From Brachybacterium saurashtrense (GTDB lineage Bacteria; Actinomycetota; Actinomycetes; Actinomycetales; Dermabacteraceae), in contig NZ_CP031356.1 of NCBI RefSeq assembly GCF_003355475.1, forward strand, positions 2,666,001 through 2,730,000: 64,000 nt of DNA, given 5' to 3'. Position 1 is the first letter of the stretch. Every line of letters starts with the position of its first letter. Positions 7,709-16,228 of this stretch are shown piece after piece. A program made the translations under genes and the position numbers. Under the pieces are notes generated by a model that worked only from the letters and a program-made list of their open reading frames with translations, ran no database searches and was not told where the DNA came from.

Positions 7709-9493
7709 TCAGGGGGTGGGCAGCAGCGCCGCGAGCACGTCGATGACCTGCTCGGGGGAATCGAGCACGTGGTCCGCATCGCCGGCGGAGCGCGCGGTCT
7801 CGAGCTCCGCATCGGAGTCCTTGCCGCCGCGCAGCAGGCACACGGTGCCGAGGCCTGCCGCGCGGCCGCCGTGGCCGTCGTTCAGCGCCTTGTCGCCCAC
7901 GTAGACGACGTCGGCGCGGTCGGCCTCGAGGCCGGCGAGCGCGGCCTCGAAGATCTCGCCGCCGGGCTTGCGCACCCCGATCTCGTCGGAGTAGGCGGAG
8001 GGGCCGATGAGGTGGGCGACGCCGTAGCGGGCGAGGATCTCCCGCACGCCGCGGCCGGAGATCGTGTTCGAGACGATGCCGATCACGATGTCGTGCTCGT
8101 GGCACCAGCGGATCAGCTCGAGCGCGCCGGGCCGCGGAGCAGGAAGGTTCTTGTGGCGGTGCAGGGCGAGGGAGAGCTGGGTCGCCTCCAGCCGCAGCAC
8201 GGGGCGCAGCGCCGCCGGCAGGTCATCGCCCACCAGCTCGCCCCACAGCACGGCCGCGTCGATCTCGCGGTGCTCCCGGCCGGCGGCGTCCCGCTCCCGC
8301 TTGCGGGCGCGGTGGCGGTCCCAGCCGGCGGCGACGGCCGCCTCGGCGGCGGCCTGGTCGACGGGGACCCCGACACGCTCCGACAGCGCCACGATCATCG
8401 CCCCCACCTCGACGAACCGCTGCGGGTTCGGGGTGGAGCGGGTGATGACCCCGCCGTGGTCCAGCAGCAGGGCGGGCCGACGGGCGGCGGCGGGCGGGGC
8501 GACGTCGGCACCCCCGCGCGGCGCCGCCTCGTCGGGGGCCGACGGGCCGGGGGCCCCGGTGGTCGCCGGGCCGGGGACCGTGGCGGTCGCCGCTCCCGGG
8601 GCCGACGCGTCGGCGGTGGTCCCGGCCGGGTGCTCGGGGGCGGCGTCGAGCGCCTCGCGCAGCGGGGCGAGCAGACCTTCGGGGCTCTCGAGCACCAGGT
8701 CGGGCGCCTCCAGCACGCGGAAGGGCGGGCTGTCGGTGCGGCGGTCGCGGGTGATCACCACGGCGCCTGCACCGGCGCGGCGCCCGGCCACCACGTCGCG
8801 GTCGAGGGTGTCGCCCACGTACCAGCACTCCGCCGCCGGCACGCCGAGCGCCTCGGCGGCCAGGTGGATCATGCCCGGATGCGGTTTGCGGATCCCCACC
8901 TCGTCGGAGTAGATCTGCACGCCGAAGGCACCGGCCAGGCCCAGGTCCTCGAGGATCCGGCGGTGGGCGCGCCCGGAGTGGGCGTTGGAGACGATGCCCA
9001 GCCGGATCCCGCGCGTGGTGGCCTCGGTGAGCAGCTCGGCGACGCCGGGGCGCAAGTGGTGATCGGCCACCAGCGGCGCCATCGCGGCGAGCAGCTCCTG
9101 CGCCTCGAGGCCCAGGCCGCGGCGCACGGCCTCCGGCAGGTCCGCCAGCAGGAAGTCCTCCACGATCTCGCGCGGGGCGAGCTCGCGCGGGGCGAGGCGG
9201 CGGCTGGCCGCGTTCTTCCACATCGACAGCGCCGCCCGCCCGGCGCGCAGCGACTCCTCCACCGCCTCGGGCGCGAGGCTCGCGCCCTGGGCCCGGGCGC
9301 GGTCCACCACGATCTCGGCGAGCTCGCGAGCCCAGCCGAGGCGGGCCGCGGTGGTGATGACCACCCCGCCGAAGTCGAGCAGCAGGGCGCGCGGGGCGGG
9401 GAGCCGGCGGGCGTCGCCCGTGAGGGCGGGGGCCGGCACGAGGTGCGGACGGGCGGCAGGGCCCGGCTGCGGGCTGCGAGGCGCAGTGGTCAC
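7709..9493 (-). CDS. Tandem HAD-superfamily hydrolase (two domains fused)
   Basis: Two full HAD-like domains are fused in one 594-residue protein: domain 1 at about residues 33-300 (LLLDFGGVV, SNAHSG, IRKPHP, GDTLDRDV) and domain 2 at about 345-594 (LLLDHGGVI, SNTISG, VRKPGG, GDKALND). The Asp nucleophile, Ser, Lys and acidic motif IV are present in both, while motif I has Gly instead of the second Asp. They are joined by an Ala/Thr/Gly-rich linker. The GTG at 9493 follows GGAGAG closely. It is the first gene before the ECF S component, so dephosphorylation of an imported compound is plausible but not shown. Confidence 0.88.
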   Translation of the reverse strand: MTTAPRSPQPGPAARPHLVPAPALTGDARRLPAPRALLLDFGGVVITTAARLGWARELAEIVVDRARAQGASLAPEAVEESLRAGRAALSMWKNAASRRLAPRELAPREIVEDFLLADLPEAVRRGLGLEAQELLAAMAPLVADHHLRPGVAELLTEATTRGIRLGIVSNAHSGRAHRRILEDLGLAGAFGVQIYSDEVGIRKPHPGMIHLAAEALGVPAAECWYVGDTLDRDVVAGRRAGAGAVVITRDRRTDSPPFRVLEAPDLVLESPEGLLAPLREALDAAPEHPAGTTADASAPGAATATVPGPATTGAPGPSAPDEAAPRGGADVAPPAAARRPALLLDHGGVITRSTPNPQRFVEVGAMIVALSERVGVPVDQAAAEAAVAAGWDRHRARKRERDAAGREHREIDAAVLWGELVGDDLPAALRPVLRLEATQLSLALHRHKNLPAPRPGALELIRWCHEHDIVIGIVSNTISGRGVREILARYGVAHLIGPSAYSDEIGVRKPGGEIFEAALAGLEADRADVVYVGDKALNDGHGGRAAGLGTVCLLRGGKDSDAELETARSAGDADHVLDSPEQVIDVLAALLPTP

Positions 9494-9677
9494 GTCTCTC
9501 CGATCAGGAAGCGGTGCGGGGCGAGGTCTGGTTCCCACCTCGCACCGACCACGCTAAGCAGAGCCTCCGCAGGCCCCGTGAACAGGGGGTGAACCCCTCG
9601 GCACACCTTGGCCGCATCCACTGAAACTCTTCAGATCCGCAGGTGAGGTGCCCGGTTCCGTGCGGTAGACCGGGGGC
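9494..9677. promoter_or_regulatory. Divergent promoter region, HAD-ECF unit and LacI gene
   Basis: The 184-base gap separates divergent genes. It contains CTGAA-ACTC-TTCAG at 9621-9634, a plausible LacI-type operator, and a hairpin CGAGGT-N9-ACCTCG nearer the HAD gene. TAGACC at 9666-9671 ends six bases before the lacI ATG, suggesting a leaderless lacI transcript. These sites are visual candidates only. Confidence 0.45.
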
Positions 9678-10706
9678 ATGGCAGAGCACGGGAGGGCGCG
9701 GGCACCGCGTCCCACGCTGGCGCACGTGGCCCGCGCGGCCGGGGTCTCCTCGGCCGCGGCGTCGATGGCGCTCAACGATCGCGAGGGCATCTCGCGCAGC
9801 ACCCGGGACCGGGTGCTCGCCGAGGCGCGCCGGCTCGGCTACCGGCGTCGCAGCCGCGGCACCGGGCTGCTCGGGGTGCTCCCCACCGACCTCGGGAACC
9901 CGTACCACACGGACGTGATCTCCGGGATCGAGCAGGCGGCGGAGGGGCTCGGGCTGGGCGTGGTGATCGCCCACGGCCGGCGGGACGGCGCCCACCTGGA
10001 GCGGCAGCTGCAGCGCCTGCTGGACCTGGGCGTGGACGGGATCGTCGCGGTGACCACCTGGCTGCGCCCCGCCGTGCTGGAGGCGGCCGCGCACCTGGTG
10101 CCGGTGGTGGTGATCGGGCGGATGCAGGACGTGGTCCCCGGCACCGACACGGTGCGCAACCACGATCACGACGGCGCCGCGCTCGCGGTGCGCCACCTGG
10201 TGGAGCACGGGCACCGCCGCCTCGCGCACGTCACCCTCTCCGGCCGGCCCGGCCCCGCGCTGCGCCGCGCGGGCTTCCTCGCCGAGGCGGCGCGGCTCGG
10301 GCTGCGCGACGGCGCCCAGGTGATCGGCCCCGACGAGGCCTCCGCGACCGAGGGCATCGAGATGCTGCTGCGGGCCGTGCGGCGCGGCGATCCCGCGGCC
10401 CCCACGGCCGTGTTCGCCGCGAACGACATCGCCGCGGTGACCGTGCTGCACCGCGCCGCGGACCTCGGCGTCGCGGTGCCGGAGCGGCTGAGCGTGATCG
10501 GCTACGACTCCTCCGCCGTGGCGCTCACGGTGCGGCCGCACCTGACCAGCGTGAACCAGCCGCGGCAGGAGATGGGCCGCCTCGCGGCACGGATGCTCGG
10601 CGAGCGCTTCGCCGGCCGCGCCCACGACGCGGTGAGCACCGTGGAGCCCGTGCTCACCCTCCGCGACTCCACCGGCCCCGGGCCGGCGCGGCGGGCGCGA
10701 GTGTGA
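9678..10706 (+). CDS. LacI-family transcriptional regulator, likely controlling the ECF unit
   Basis: The 342-residue protein has an N-terminal LacI helix-turn-helix (PTLAHVARAAGVSSAAASMALN, residues about 12-33) and a periplasmic-binding-protein-like sensor domain (about 63-330), with FAANDIAAV and SVIGYDSSAVA typical of the family. The middle of the HTH has SAAASMALN instead of the more common SXXTVSRVLN, which may alter operator choice. It is divergent from the HAD-ECF unit. LacI regulators usually sense sugars or nucleosides, so the ECF substrate may be of that kind. Confidence 0.9.
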   Translation: MAEHGRARAPRPTLAHVARAAGVSSAAASMALNDREGISRSTRDRVLAEARRLGYRRRSRGTGLLGVLPTDLGNPYHTDVISGIEQAAEGLGLGVVIAHGRRDGAHLERQLQRLLDLGVDGIVAVTTWLRPAVLEAAAHLVPVVVIGRMQDVVPGTDTVRNHDHDGAALAVRHLVEHGHRRLAHVTLSGRPGPALRRAGFLAEAARLGLRDGAQVIGPDEASATEGIEMLLRAVRRGDPAAPTAVFAANDIAAVTVLHRAADLGVAVPERLSVIGYDSSAVALTVRPHLTSVNQPRQEMGRLAARMLGERFAGRAHDAVSTVEPVLTLRDSTGPGPARRARV

Positions 10707-10773
10707 CCTGTGCCCGGTGAGTTCGCACGCGCCCGGGGCGTCGGGTACGCTGATGCCTGCTCTTACGAGCGCT

Positions 10774-10858
10774 GGAGGATTCGCCTAGCGGCCTATGGCG
10801 CACGCCTGGAACGCGTGTTGGGTTCACGCCCTCGGGGGTTCAAATCCCCCATCCTCCG
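10774..10858 (+). tRNA. tRNA-Ser (anticodon GGA)
   Basis: The acceptor arm GGAGGAT (10774-10780) pairs with ATCCTCC (10851-10857), followed by discriminator G. The anticodon stem CACGC/GCGTG holds loop CTGGAAC with anticodon GGA at 10808-10810. A long variable arm (about TTGGGTTCACGCCCTC) shows the class II type used for serine, and the T arm is GGGGGTTCAAATCCCCC. CCA is not encoded in full. A TACGCT -10-like box lies at 10745-10750. Confidence 0.97.
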
Positions 10859-10864
10859 CCGACG

Positions 10865-10910
10865 GAACGGCCCCTGGCCTGCGAGACCATTCGCAGACCG
10901 GGGGCCGTTC
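10865..10910 (+). terminator. Terminator hairpin after tRNA-Ser
   Basis: GAACGGCCCC at 10865-10874 pairs with GGGGCCGTTC at 10901-10910, and an inner CTGCG/CGCAG stem adds to it. It begins seven bases after the tRNA and fits its transcription end, although a T-run is absent. Confidence 0.8.
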
Positions 10911-11242
10911 GGCATTCCCGGCCCGACCGGTCCGCACCGCCTGCCGACCCCGCACGGCCCGATGACCCCGCACGGCCGACGGCTTCGTGGCGGTCGGCGA
11001 CCTCGTATCGGCCGGGGACCTCGAGGCGACCGGGGACCTATCCCGCGGTCGCCGGAAACTCGTGACCGCATCGGGACCTCGCGGCGACGCACCGCATCGG
11101 TGCACGTCAGCGCAGCCCGCACCCGTCCCGGGACCGGTCTGCGCCCGTGCGCGACGCCTCCTGTCGCGAGGTTCCGCCCCGGCGGCGCGGCGCGCACGGA
11201 TATCCTTCCCGGAGCACCGGTGTGACGACCAAGGGGGAGCCG
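10911..11242. other. Non-coding gap with short degenerate repeats and a possible promoter
   Basis: I see no convincing gene. Around 10990-11060 there are diverged copies of a CGACCGGGGACCT-like unit. TATCCT at 11201-11206, 37 bases before the next ATG, could be a -10 box. Long reading frames here are high-GC artefacts running over the tRNA. Confidence 0.5.
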
Positions 11243-12568
11243 ATGTCCAGCTCAGGATGGGGCGGAGCCGGAGGCCAGGGAGAGCCGTGGCAGCGACCGG
11301 ACGCCGCACCCCCGCCCCCGCACGGCCAGGCGCAGGGCCCCTACCCGGGCGCGCCCGGCCAGCGGCCTCCTGCTCCGCACGGCCAGGGCCCCTCCGGGCC
11401 GGGCAGCCCTCAGGGCCCCGTCGGCCCGCAGGGATACGGCGCCCCGCAGGGACCGGGCGGGTTCGGCCCCGGCGCACCCCAGGGCCCGGGCGGTCCGCAG
11501 GGCCCCGCCGGCCCGCAGGGACCGGGCGGCTACGGCCCGCAGGGCCCGGGCGGCGGCCCCACGCCTCCGCGCAAGCGCCCCTGGGTGCTGCTCGGCGTGG
11601 CCTTCACCTGTGTGTTCGCGCTGCTCCTCGTGGTGGGCGGCGGGGTGGCGTTCCTCGTGCTCCGGCCCGATGACGAGCCCCCGGTCGCCACCGACACCCC
11701 CTCGGAGACAGCCACCACCACCTCTCCCTCCGAGGAGACCACCCCGAGCGAGGAGGAGGAGTCCACCACGCCCGAGAGGTCCGAGGAGTCGGCCTTCGAG
11801 GTGGTGGTCCCCTACGATCCGCCCACCGGCACGCCCGACGAGCTGTGGGACGTGCTGGCGGACAACCCGCTCACGGAGGGTTCGCTGCCCACCCCGGCCA
11901 GCTGCGAGCTGCCCGAGACGCCGCCGAACCCCTCGGCCGAGGAGCTGCAGGCGGTGCTCGACGCCTCGGCGACCTGCCTGAACCAGGTGTGGGCGACCGC
12001 CAGCTCGGATCGCGGCCTGCCCTGGGTGAGCCCGCAGATCGTCGTCTACGAGCACCCGGACGTCCCGGCGGAGGCCGTCTGCGACTCCGGCTTCTCCGCG
12101 GACAGCCCCCGCGTGTGCAACCTCGACTCCACCATCTACTGGCCCGTGGGCTACGGGACCGCCACCGAGTTCGAGGACCCGGCGAACATCCCCGGCACCT
12201 ATCTGTGGGACCTCTCGCTGCAGTACACCAACACCGCCTCCTGGAACAGCTCGCTCACCGTGTACTACGTGACCATGCAGGACCAGCTCGAGAGCTCGGA
12301 CCCGGACCGCTACGAGGAGGCCTGGCGCCGCTTCGTGCTGCAGCGCGAATGTCTCGGCTCCGCGGTCTCGATGCAGGTGCCCGGCAGTGCCGAGCCCACC
12401 GACGCCGTGCGCGAGGCCCTCACCGATCCCGCCGGCTGGGAGCCCGGCGAGCCGCCGAACGACATCGAGCCCGAGAACCGGGCGCTGTGGATCGAGCGCG
12501 GCTTCGAGTCCGGCGGCGATCTCTCCGTGTGCAACACGTGGACGGCCGACGCCGAGCAGGTCTCGTGA
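11243..12568 (+). CDS. Membrane-anchored protein with inactive zinc-peptidase-like ectodomain
   Basis: The 441-residue protein has a cytoplasmic N-terminus of about 110 residues with collagen-like Gly-Pro-Gln repeats, one transmembrane helix (about 114-138), a Ser/Thr/Glu-rich stalk and a C-terminal ectodomain. The ectodomain follows the pattern of putative neutral zinc metallopeptidases: two Cys around an IYWP segment, then LQRECLGSAV where active members have LQADCLAG. The HExxH position is LWDLSLQYT, with no zinc ligands. The start is set by GGGGGAG before ATG 11243. It overlaps its paralogue by four bases. Confidence 0.75.
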   Translation: MSSSGWGGAGGQGEPWQRPDAAPPPPHGQAQGPYPGAPGQRPPAPHGQGPSGPGSPQGPVGPQGYGAPQGPGGFGPGAPQGPGGPQGPAGPQGPGGYGPQGPGGGPTPPRKRPWVLLGVAFTCVFALLLVVGGGVAFLVLRPDDEPPVATDTPSETATTTSPSEETTPSEEEESTTPERSEESAFEVVVPYDPPTGTPDELWDVLADNPLTEGSLPTPASCELPETPPNPSAEELQAVLDASATCLNQVWATASSDRGLPWVSPQIVVYEHPDVPAEAVCDSGFSADSPRVCNLDSTIYWPVGYGTATEFEDPANIPGTYLWDLSLQYTNTASWNSSLTVYYVTMQDQLESSDPDRYEEAWRRFVLQRECLGSAVSMQVPGSAEPTDAVREALTDPAGWEPGEPPNDIEPENRALWIERGFESGGDLSVCNTWTADAEQVS

Positions 12569-13641
12569 CCTCTCCCTCCAGCGCGGAGGGAGCGACGGGA
12601 GCGGCGCCGTCGGCAGGGACTCCCCCGTCGGACCCCTCGGCCCCCGGGGCCCCGCCCGCCGTCCCGCCGGGGACCGGCGCGCCCGACGCGCCCCGTCGGC
12701 GCCGCCTGCTGCTGCCCGCCCTCGCCTTCGGCTGCGCGATGCTCCTGCTGCTGGGGCTCGGCGGCGGGGTGACCGCGCTGTGGCTCACCGCGCCGGACAG
12801 CGGCACCGCCACCGACCAGACCACCACCTCCACCGCCGACGAGCCCACCGAGGACGCCGGCACCTGGCATCCGCTGGAGCCGGGTCACTCCCCCGCCGGC
12901 TCCGCCGAGCAGCTGGACCAGGTGCTGGCCGAGAACCCGCTGCTGGGGGCGCAGCTGGCCGAGCCCGAGGAGTGCGCCCTGCCCGCCACCGAGGGCGGTG
13001 CCGTGCCCGCCGAGGAGCTCACCGGCTACCTGCGGGCCGGGGCCGACTGCCTGGCCGGCGCCTGGACAGACGCCCTCGCCCCCGAGGGCATCGACTTCGA
13101 CCCGCCCGAGATCGTCGTGTTCACCACGGAGGACCTCCCCGAGGAGGCGGGCTGCGATCCCGGGCGCTTCTCCGACTTCGCGCCCGTGGTGTGCCACGGC
13201 GACAACACGCTGTACTGGCCCGCGCCGTGGGACCCCGGCTTCTCCCACACCAGCGCCGAGGAGACGCCGCAGCTGTACATGTGGCACCTCTCGTACACGT
13301 ACACCGCGTTCGCGCTCTCCGCCGCCTCGCTCGACGGCTACTACGGCGCGCTCCAGCTGGCGCTGGCGCAGCAGCCCGACCGCGCCGACGAGGTGCAGCG
13401 GCGCTGGGCCCTGCAGCTGTCCTGCCTCTCCTCCGCGGCGACCTTCCGGATGCCCGACGGGGTGCGGCCCGACGGGCGGGTGGCCGACTTCGTGACCTCG
13501 CCGGAGGCGCAGGCCGCGCCGGCCACGCCCGGCGAGCCCTCCCCCGCCGCCCGCGCGCAGTGGGTGCGCGCGGGCCGGGACAGCGGCGGGGAGCTGGACG
13601 CCTGCGGCACCTGGACCGCGCCCGCCGACGCCGTCACCTGA
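12565..13641 (+). CDS. Paralogue: membrane-anchored inactive zinc-peptidase-like protein
   Basis: The 358-residue protein starts with GTG overlapping the previous stop (GTGA), so the pair is co-translated. It has a shorter Pro/Ala-rich N-terminus, a transmembrane helix at about 47-72, a Thr-rich stalk and an ectodomain like that of its neighbour: LDQVLAENPLLGAQL matches WDVLADNPLTEGSL there. The paired cysteines around TLYWPA and the LQLSCLSSAAT motif are kept. The zinc-binding HExxH is replaced by MWHLSYTYT. The likely origin is tandem duplication followed by divergence; function is unknown. Confidence 0.75.
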   Translation: MTSPSSAEGATGAAPSAGTPPSDPSAPGAPPAVPPGTGAPDAPRRRRLLLPALAFGCAMLLLLGLGGGVTALWLTAPDSGTATDQTTTSTADEPTEDAGTWHPLEPGHSPAGSAEQLDQVLAENPLLGAQLAEPEECALPATEGGAVPAEELTGYLRAGADCLAGAWTDALAPEGIDFDPPEIVVFTTEDLPEEAGCDPGRFSDFAPVVCHGDNTLYWPAPWDPGFSHTSAEETPQLYMWHLSYTYTAFALSAASLDGYYGALQLALAQQPDRADEVQRRWALQLSCLSSAATFRMPDGVRPDGRVADFVTSPEAQAAPATPGEPSPAARAQWVRAGRDSGGELDACGTWTAPADAVT

Positions 13642-13737
13642 GCGGCGCGGCGCCGGGCGCCGCGGCGAGTGCCGGACGCGGACCGAGCGGGCGCCGCGGC
13701 CGGCGCCGAGCGGGCGAGCCCCGAGCGGGCGCGAGTT

Positions 13738-13787
13738 ATGTCAGTCAACGATCGATCCCGGCCGGCACATCGACCGTTCTCTGACAT
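13738..13787. terminator. 50-bp near-palindrome between convergent genes
   Basis: Arms 13738-13756 (starts ATGTCAGTCAACG) and 13769-13787 (ends CTGACAT) pair at 16 of 19 positions around a 12-base centre CCCGGCCGGCAC. It lies between two convergent genes and is clearly richer in A/T than its surroundings. A bidirectional terminator is the simplest reading; a protein-binding site is possible. Confidence 0.6.
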
Positions 13788-13846
13788 TTCTGCCCTGCGC
13801 GGCGGAGGCGGCCGGCGCACCCGGCCCGCGCACCGCGGCGGGCACC

Positions 13847-15916
13847 TCAGCCGAGCGTGGCCGGCCGCTCCCACGCCTCGCCGCGCACGTGCGTATCGAG
13901 GAAGCCGAGGAAGGTCTCGTACCAGACCTGCGCGTTGCCGCGGCCCTGGATCCAGTGGCCCTCGTCGGGGAAGTACAGGTAGCGGTGGCGGGTGCGGCCG
14001 TGCGCGTCCCGCGGCGTGGCCGAGAACTCGTGCAGGTCGTACCAGAGGGCGTGGCCCTGCGCGATCGGCACCCGGTAGTCCTTGTCGCCGTGGATCACCA
14101 GCATCGGCACCACGATCTCGCCCACGTACTCCTTGGGGTTGTACTGCGGGTTCTGGCCGCGCATGGGCCGCTCCCAGCCGGCGTTGTCGGTGGTGTGGCC
14201 CATCGTCTCGGTGTCCCACAGCGAGGCGTGGGTGACGATGCAGCGGAAGCGGTCTCCGGTGTGCCCGGCCACCCAGTTGGCCATGTAGCCGCCGTAGGAG
14301 CCGCCGGCGAAGGCGGTGCGCTCGGCGTCCACGTCCTGGCGGGCGATCGTGGCGTCGGTGAGCGCCATGATGTCGGTGTACGGCGCGCCGCCGAGCTCGT
14401 GCTGGCCGCGGTCGATCATGGCCTGGCCGTAGCCGGTGGAGATCGCCGGGTCCGGCAGCAGCACCGCGTAGCCCGCGGCGACGAACGGCCCCGGGTTCCA
14501 GCGGTAGGTCCAGGCGTTCCACGAGCCCCAGGGGCCGCCGTGGGCGAAGACGACCAGCGGGTGCGGGCCCTCCCCCTCGGGCAGGCGCAGCCAGGCGCGC
14601 AGGGCGGTGCCGTCCTCGGCGGTGGCGGTGACCTCGGTGAGGGTGCCGGGCAGGTCCACGGGATCGGCCGGGTTCGGCAGCTGTGCGATCTCGCCGGTGG
14701 CGGGGTCGATCCGCACCGGGTGCGGGGCCACGGCGATGCCGGAGGCGGAGGCGATGATCGCCCCGCCCGCGACCGAGGCGCCGGAGAAGGCGAGGTCCCG
14801 GCCGGGGCCGCCGGCGAGGCGGCGCGGGGCCGGAGCGGCGACGTCACCGATCCACACGCTGCCGCGCCCGGTGTCGTCGCTGGTGGCGACCAGGGTGGTC
14901 TCGTCCAGCCACACCGGGTCCGCCCAGTGGTCGAACTCCGGCCAGAGCGGGGTGGACTCGCCGGAGGCGAGGTCGAGCAGCTCCACCGCGGCGCTCATGG
15001 TCGCCGTCTCGGTCCAGGTGCGGTGGCGGCCGATCACGGCGCGGTCCCCGGCGGGGCTGAACGCGCCGGGGCCGTACTCGACCTCGGCGCCGCCCTCGCG
15101 CAGCAGCCGCGGGCCCTGGCCGCCCACCAGGTCCAGCAGGTACAGGTGGGAGACGGCGAGCAGGTCGTCGCGGGAATCGGACATCGCCACCAGGGCGCGC
15201 TCGCCGGCGCGGTCCACGCTCCACCCCACCAGACGCCCGGGAGGCATCGGCAGGTGGCGGAAGTGGAGCACCTGGGTGAGGGCGTCCTCGTCGGCCGCGG
15301 CGTCGGTCGAGCCGTCCGCGGCCGTGGCGTCCTCGACGCGGGCGGGGGCCGGGGTGCGCTCGGCGGCGGCGAGATCCTCCGGCAGGGCGGCGATGGCGAG
15401 CACGGGGCGGGTGGGGCCCAGGTCGTGGTCCCAGTACCGGGTGGGGAAGCCGCTGTGCAGGGCGGCGGTGACCTTGTCCTTCGTCCGGGTCGCGGTGAGC
15501 TCGGCGTGCTCGGTCTCGTCGGCCGCCTGGGAGTGCACCTCCAGCTCCGCGATCAGGTGGCGCCCGGCGACGGTGAGGCCGCCGAAGCCGCCGGGGCGGG
15601 CGGCGAGCTCGCGGGCCTCGCCGCGCACGGGCAGCGCCCACAGCTGGGCGTCCTCGGCCTCCTCGCCGTCCTCGCCCACGCGCTTGGCGGTGAAGTAGGT
15701 GGTGCCGTCCTCGGCGGCGGCGACCGCGCCCACGGAGGCGCTGCCACGGGTGAGCGGGAGCAGCGCCTCGCCGTCGATCTCCACCAGGGCGCTGCGGTAG
15801 GCGGTGCCCTTCGCATCCGGCCGCGAGACCTTCGCGAGGATCCTGCCGCCCTCGGTGGTCTCCAGTCCGGCCAATCGGGTCGCGTCCAGCAGGGTCTCGA
15901 TGCTCTCTCGTGTCAT
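13847..15916 (-). CDS. S9-family prolyl oligopeptidase-like serine peptidase
   Basis: The 689-residue protein has an N-terminal beta-propeller-like region (about 1-430) and a C-terminal alpha/beta-hydrolase domain. The nucleophile Ser is near residue 540 in GGSYGGYMANW, Asp is in IHGDKDYRVP and His in PDEGHWIQ, the S9 order Ser-Asp-His. HGGPWGSWN forms the oxyanion region. No signal peptide is visible, so it should hydrolyse short peptides in the cytoplasm. The start at 15916 is taken from the MTRESIETLLDATRLAG N-terminus and an AGGATGG site. Confidence 0.92.
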   Translation of the reverse strand: MTRESIETLLDATRLAGLETTEGGRILAKVSRPDAKGTAYRSALVEIDGEALLPLTRGSASVGAVAAAEDGTTYFTAKRVGEDGEEAEDAQLWALPVRGEARELAARPGGFGGLTVAGRHLIAELEVHSQAADETEHAELTATRTKDKVTAALHSGFPTRYWDHDLGPTRPVLAIAALPEDLAAAERTPAPARVEDATAADGSTDAAADEDALTQVLHFRHLPMPPGRLVGWSVDRAGERALVAMSDSRDDLLAVSHLYLLDLVGGQGPRLLREGGAEVEYGPGAFSPAGDRAVIGRHRTWTETATMSAAVELLDLASGESTPLWPEFDHWADPVWLDETTLVATSDDTGRGSVWIGDVAAPAPRRLAGGPGRDLAFSGASVAGGAIIASASGIAVAPHPVRIDPATGEIAQLPNPADPVDLPGTLTEVTATAEDGTALRAWLRLPEGEGPHPLVVFAHGGPWGSWNAWTYRWNPGPFVAAGYAVLLPDPAISTGYGQAMIDRGQHELGGAPYTDIMALTDATIARQDVDAERTAFAGGSYGGYMANWVAGHTGDRFRCIVTHASLWDTETMGHTTDNAGWERPMRGQNPQYNPKEYVGEIVVPMLVIHGDKDYRVPIAQGHALWYDLHEFSATPRDAHGRTRHRYLYFPDEGHWIQGRGNAQVWYETFLGFLDTHVRGEAWERPATLG

Positions 15917-16228
15917 GGGACACCATCCTGCCACCGGGAGGATGCCGCACGGTGCCGCTTCGCGCAGAACGCCGGGGCGACCGGGGTCACCCCGCGCGGG
16001 CCGCCCCTTGCCTCCTCCCCCCACGGTAGTTTAAAGTTGTAGCATTCCTTCGGGAGAGTCGGAGGCTCGACCCGAGTCGGCACGTCGGCCCGGACATCGC
16101 GACGGCCGCCCGTCGCGACGGCCGCCCGTCGCGGCGGTGCCGGTCGGCACGTCGGCCCCGCCGCCGCGCCGGCCCCTGCCGTCCTCCACCCGCCCGCAGG
16201 CCCGACGCACCACCCAGGAGCCGCCGCC
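15917..16228. promoter_or_regulatory. Divergent promoter region with short tandem and direct repeats
   Basis: The gap separates the S9 peptidase and monooxygenase genes. An AT-rich island near 16027-16052 (TAGTTTAAAGTTGTAGCATT) stands out and is the likely promoter/operator for the plus-strand pair. A 16-base unit GCGACGGCCGCCCGTC is tandemly repeated at 16099-16130. GTCGGCACGTCGGCCC occurs at 16076-16091 and 16143-16158. Confidence 0.5.

Noticed and set aside
10774..10858. tRNA-Ser as an integration site for a mobile island
   Set aside because: No integrase gene follows and no repeated tRNA 3' end is seen downstream in the window.
10710..11225. Reading frame across the tRNA-Ser
   Set aside because: It runs through a clear tRNA and terminator hairpin, with no ribosome site and no recognisable protein.
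11243..13641. Pair considered as active zinc proteases
   Set aside because: No HExxH motif at the expected place in either protein.
16099..16158. Short repeats considered as a CRISPR array
   Set aside because: Units are adjoining or only two, and there are no unique spacers of regular length; no cas genes are in the window.
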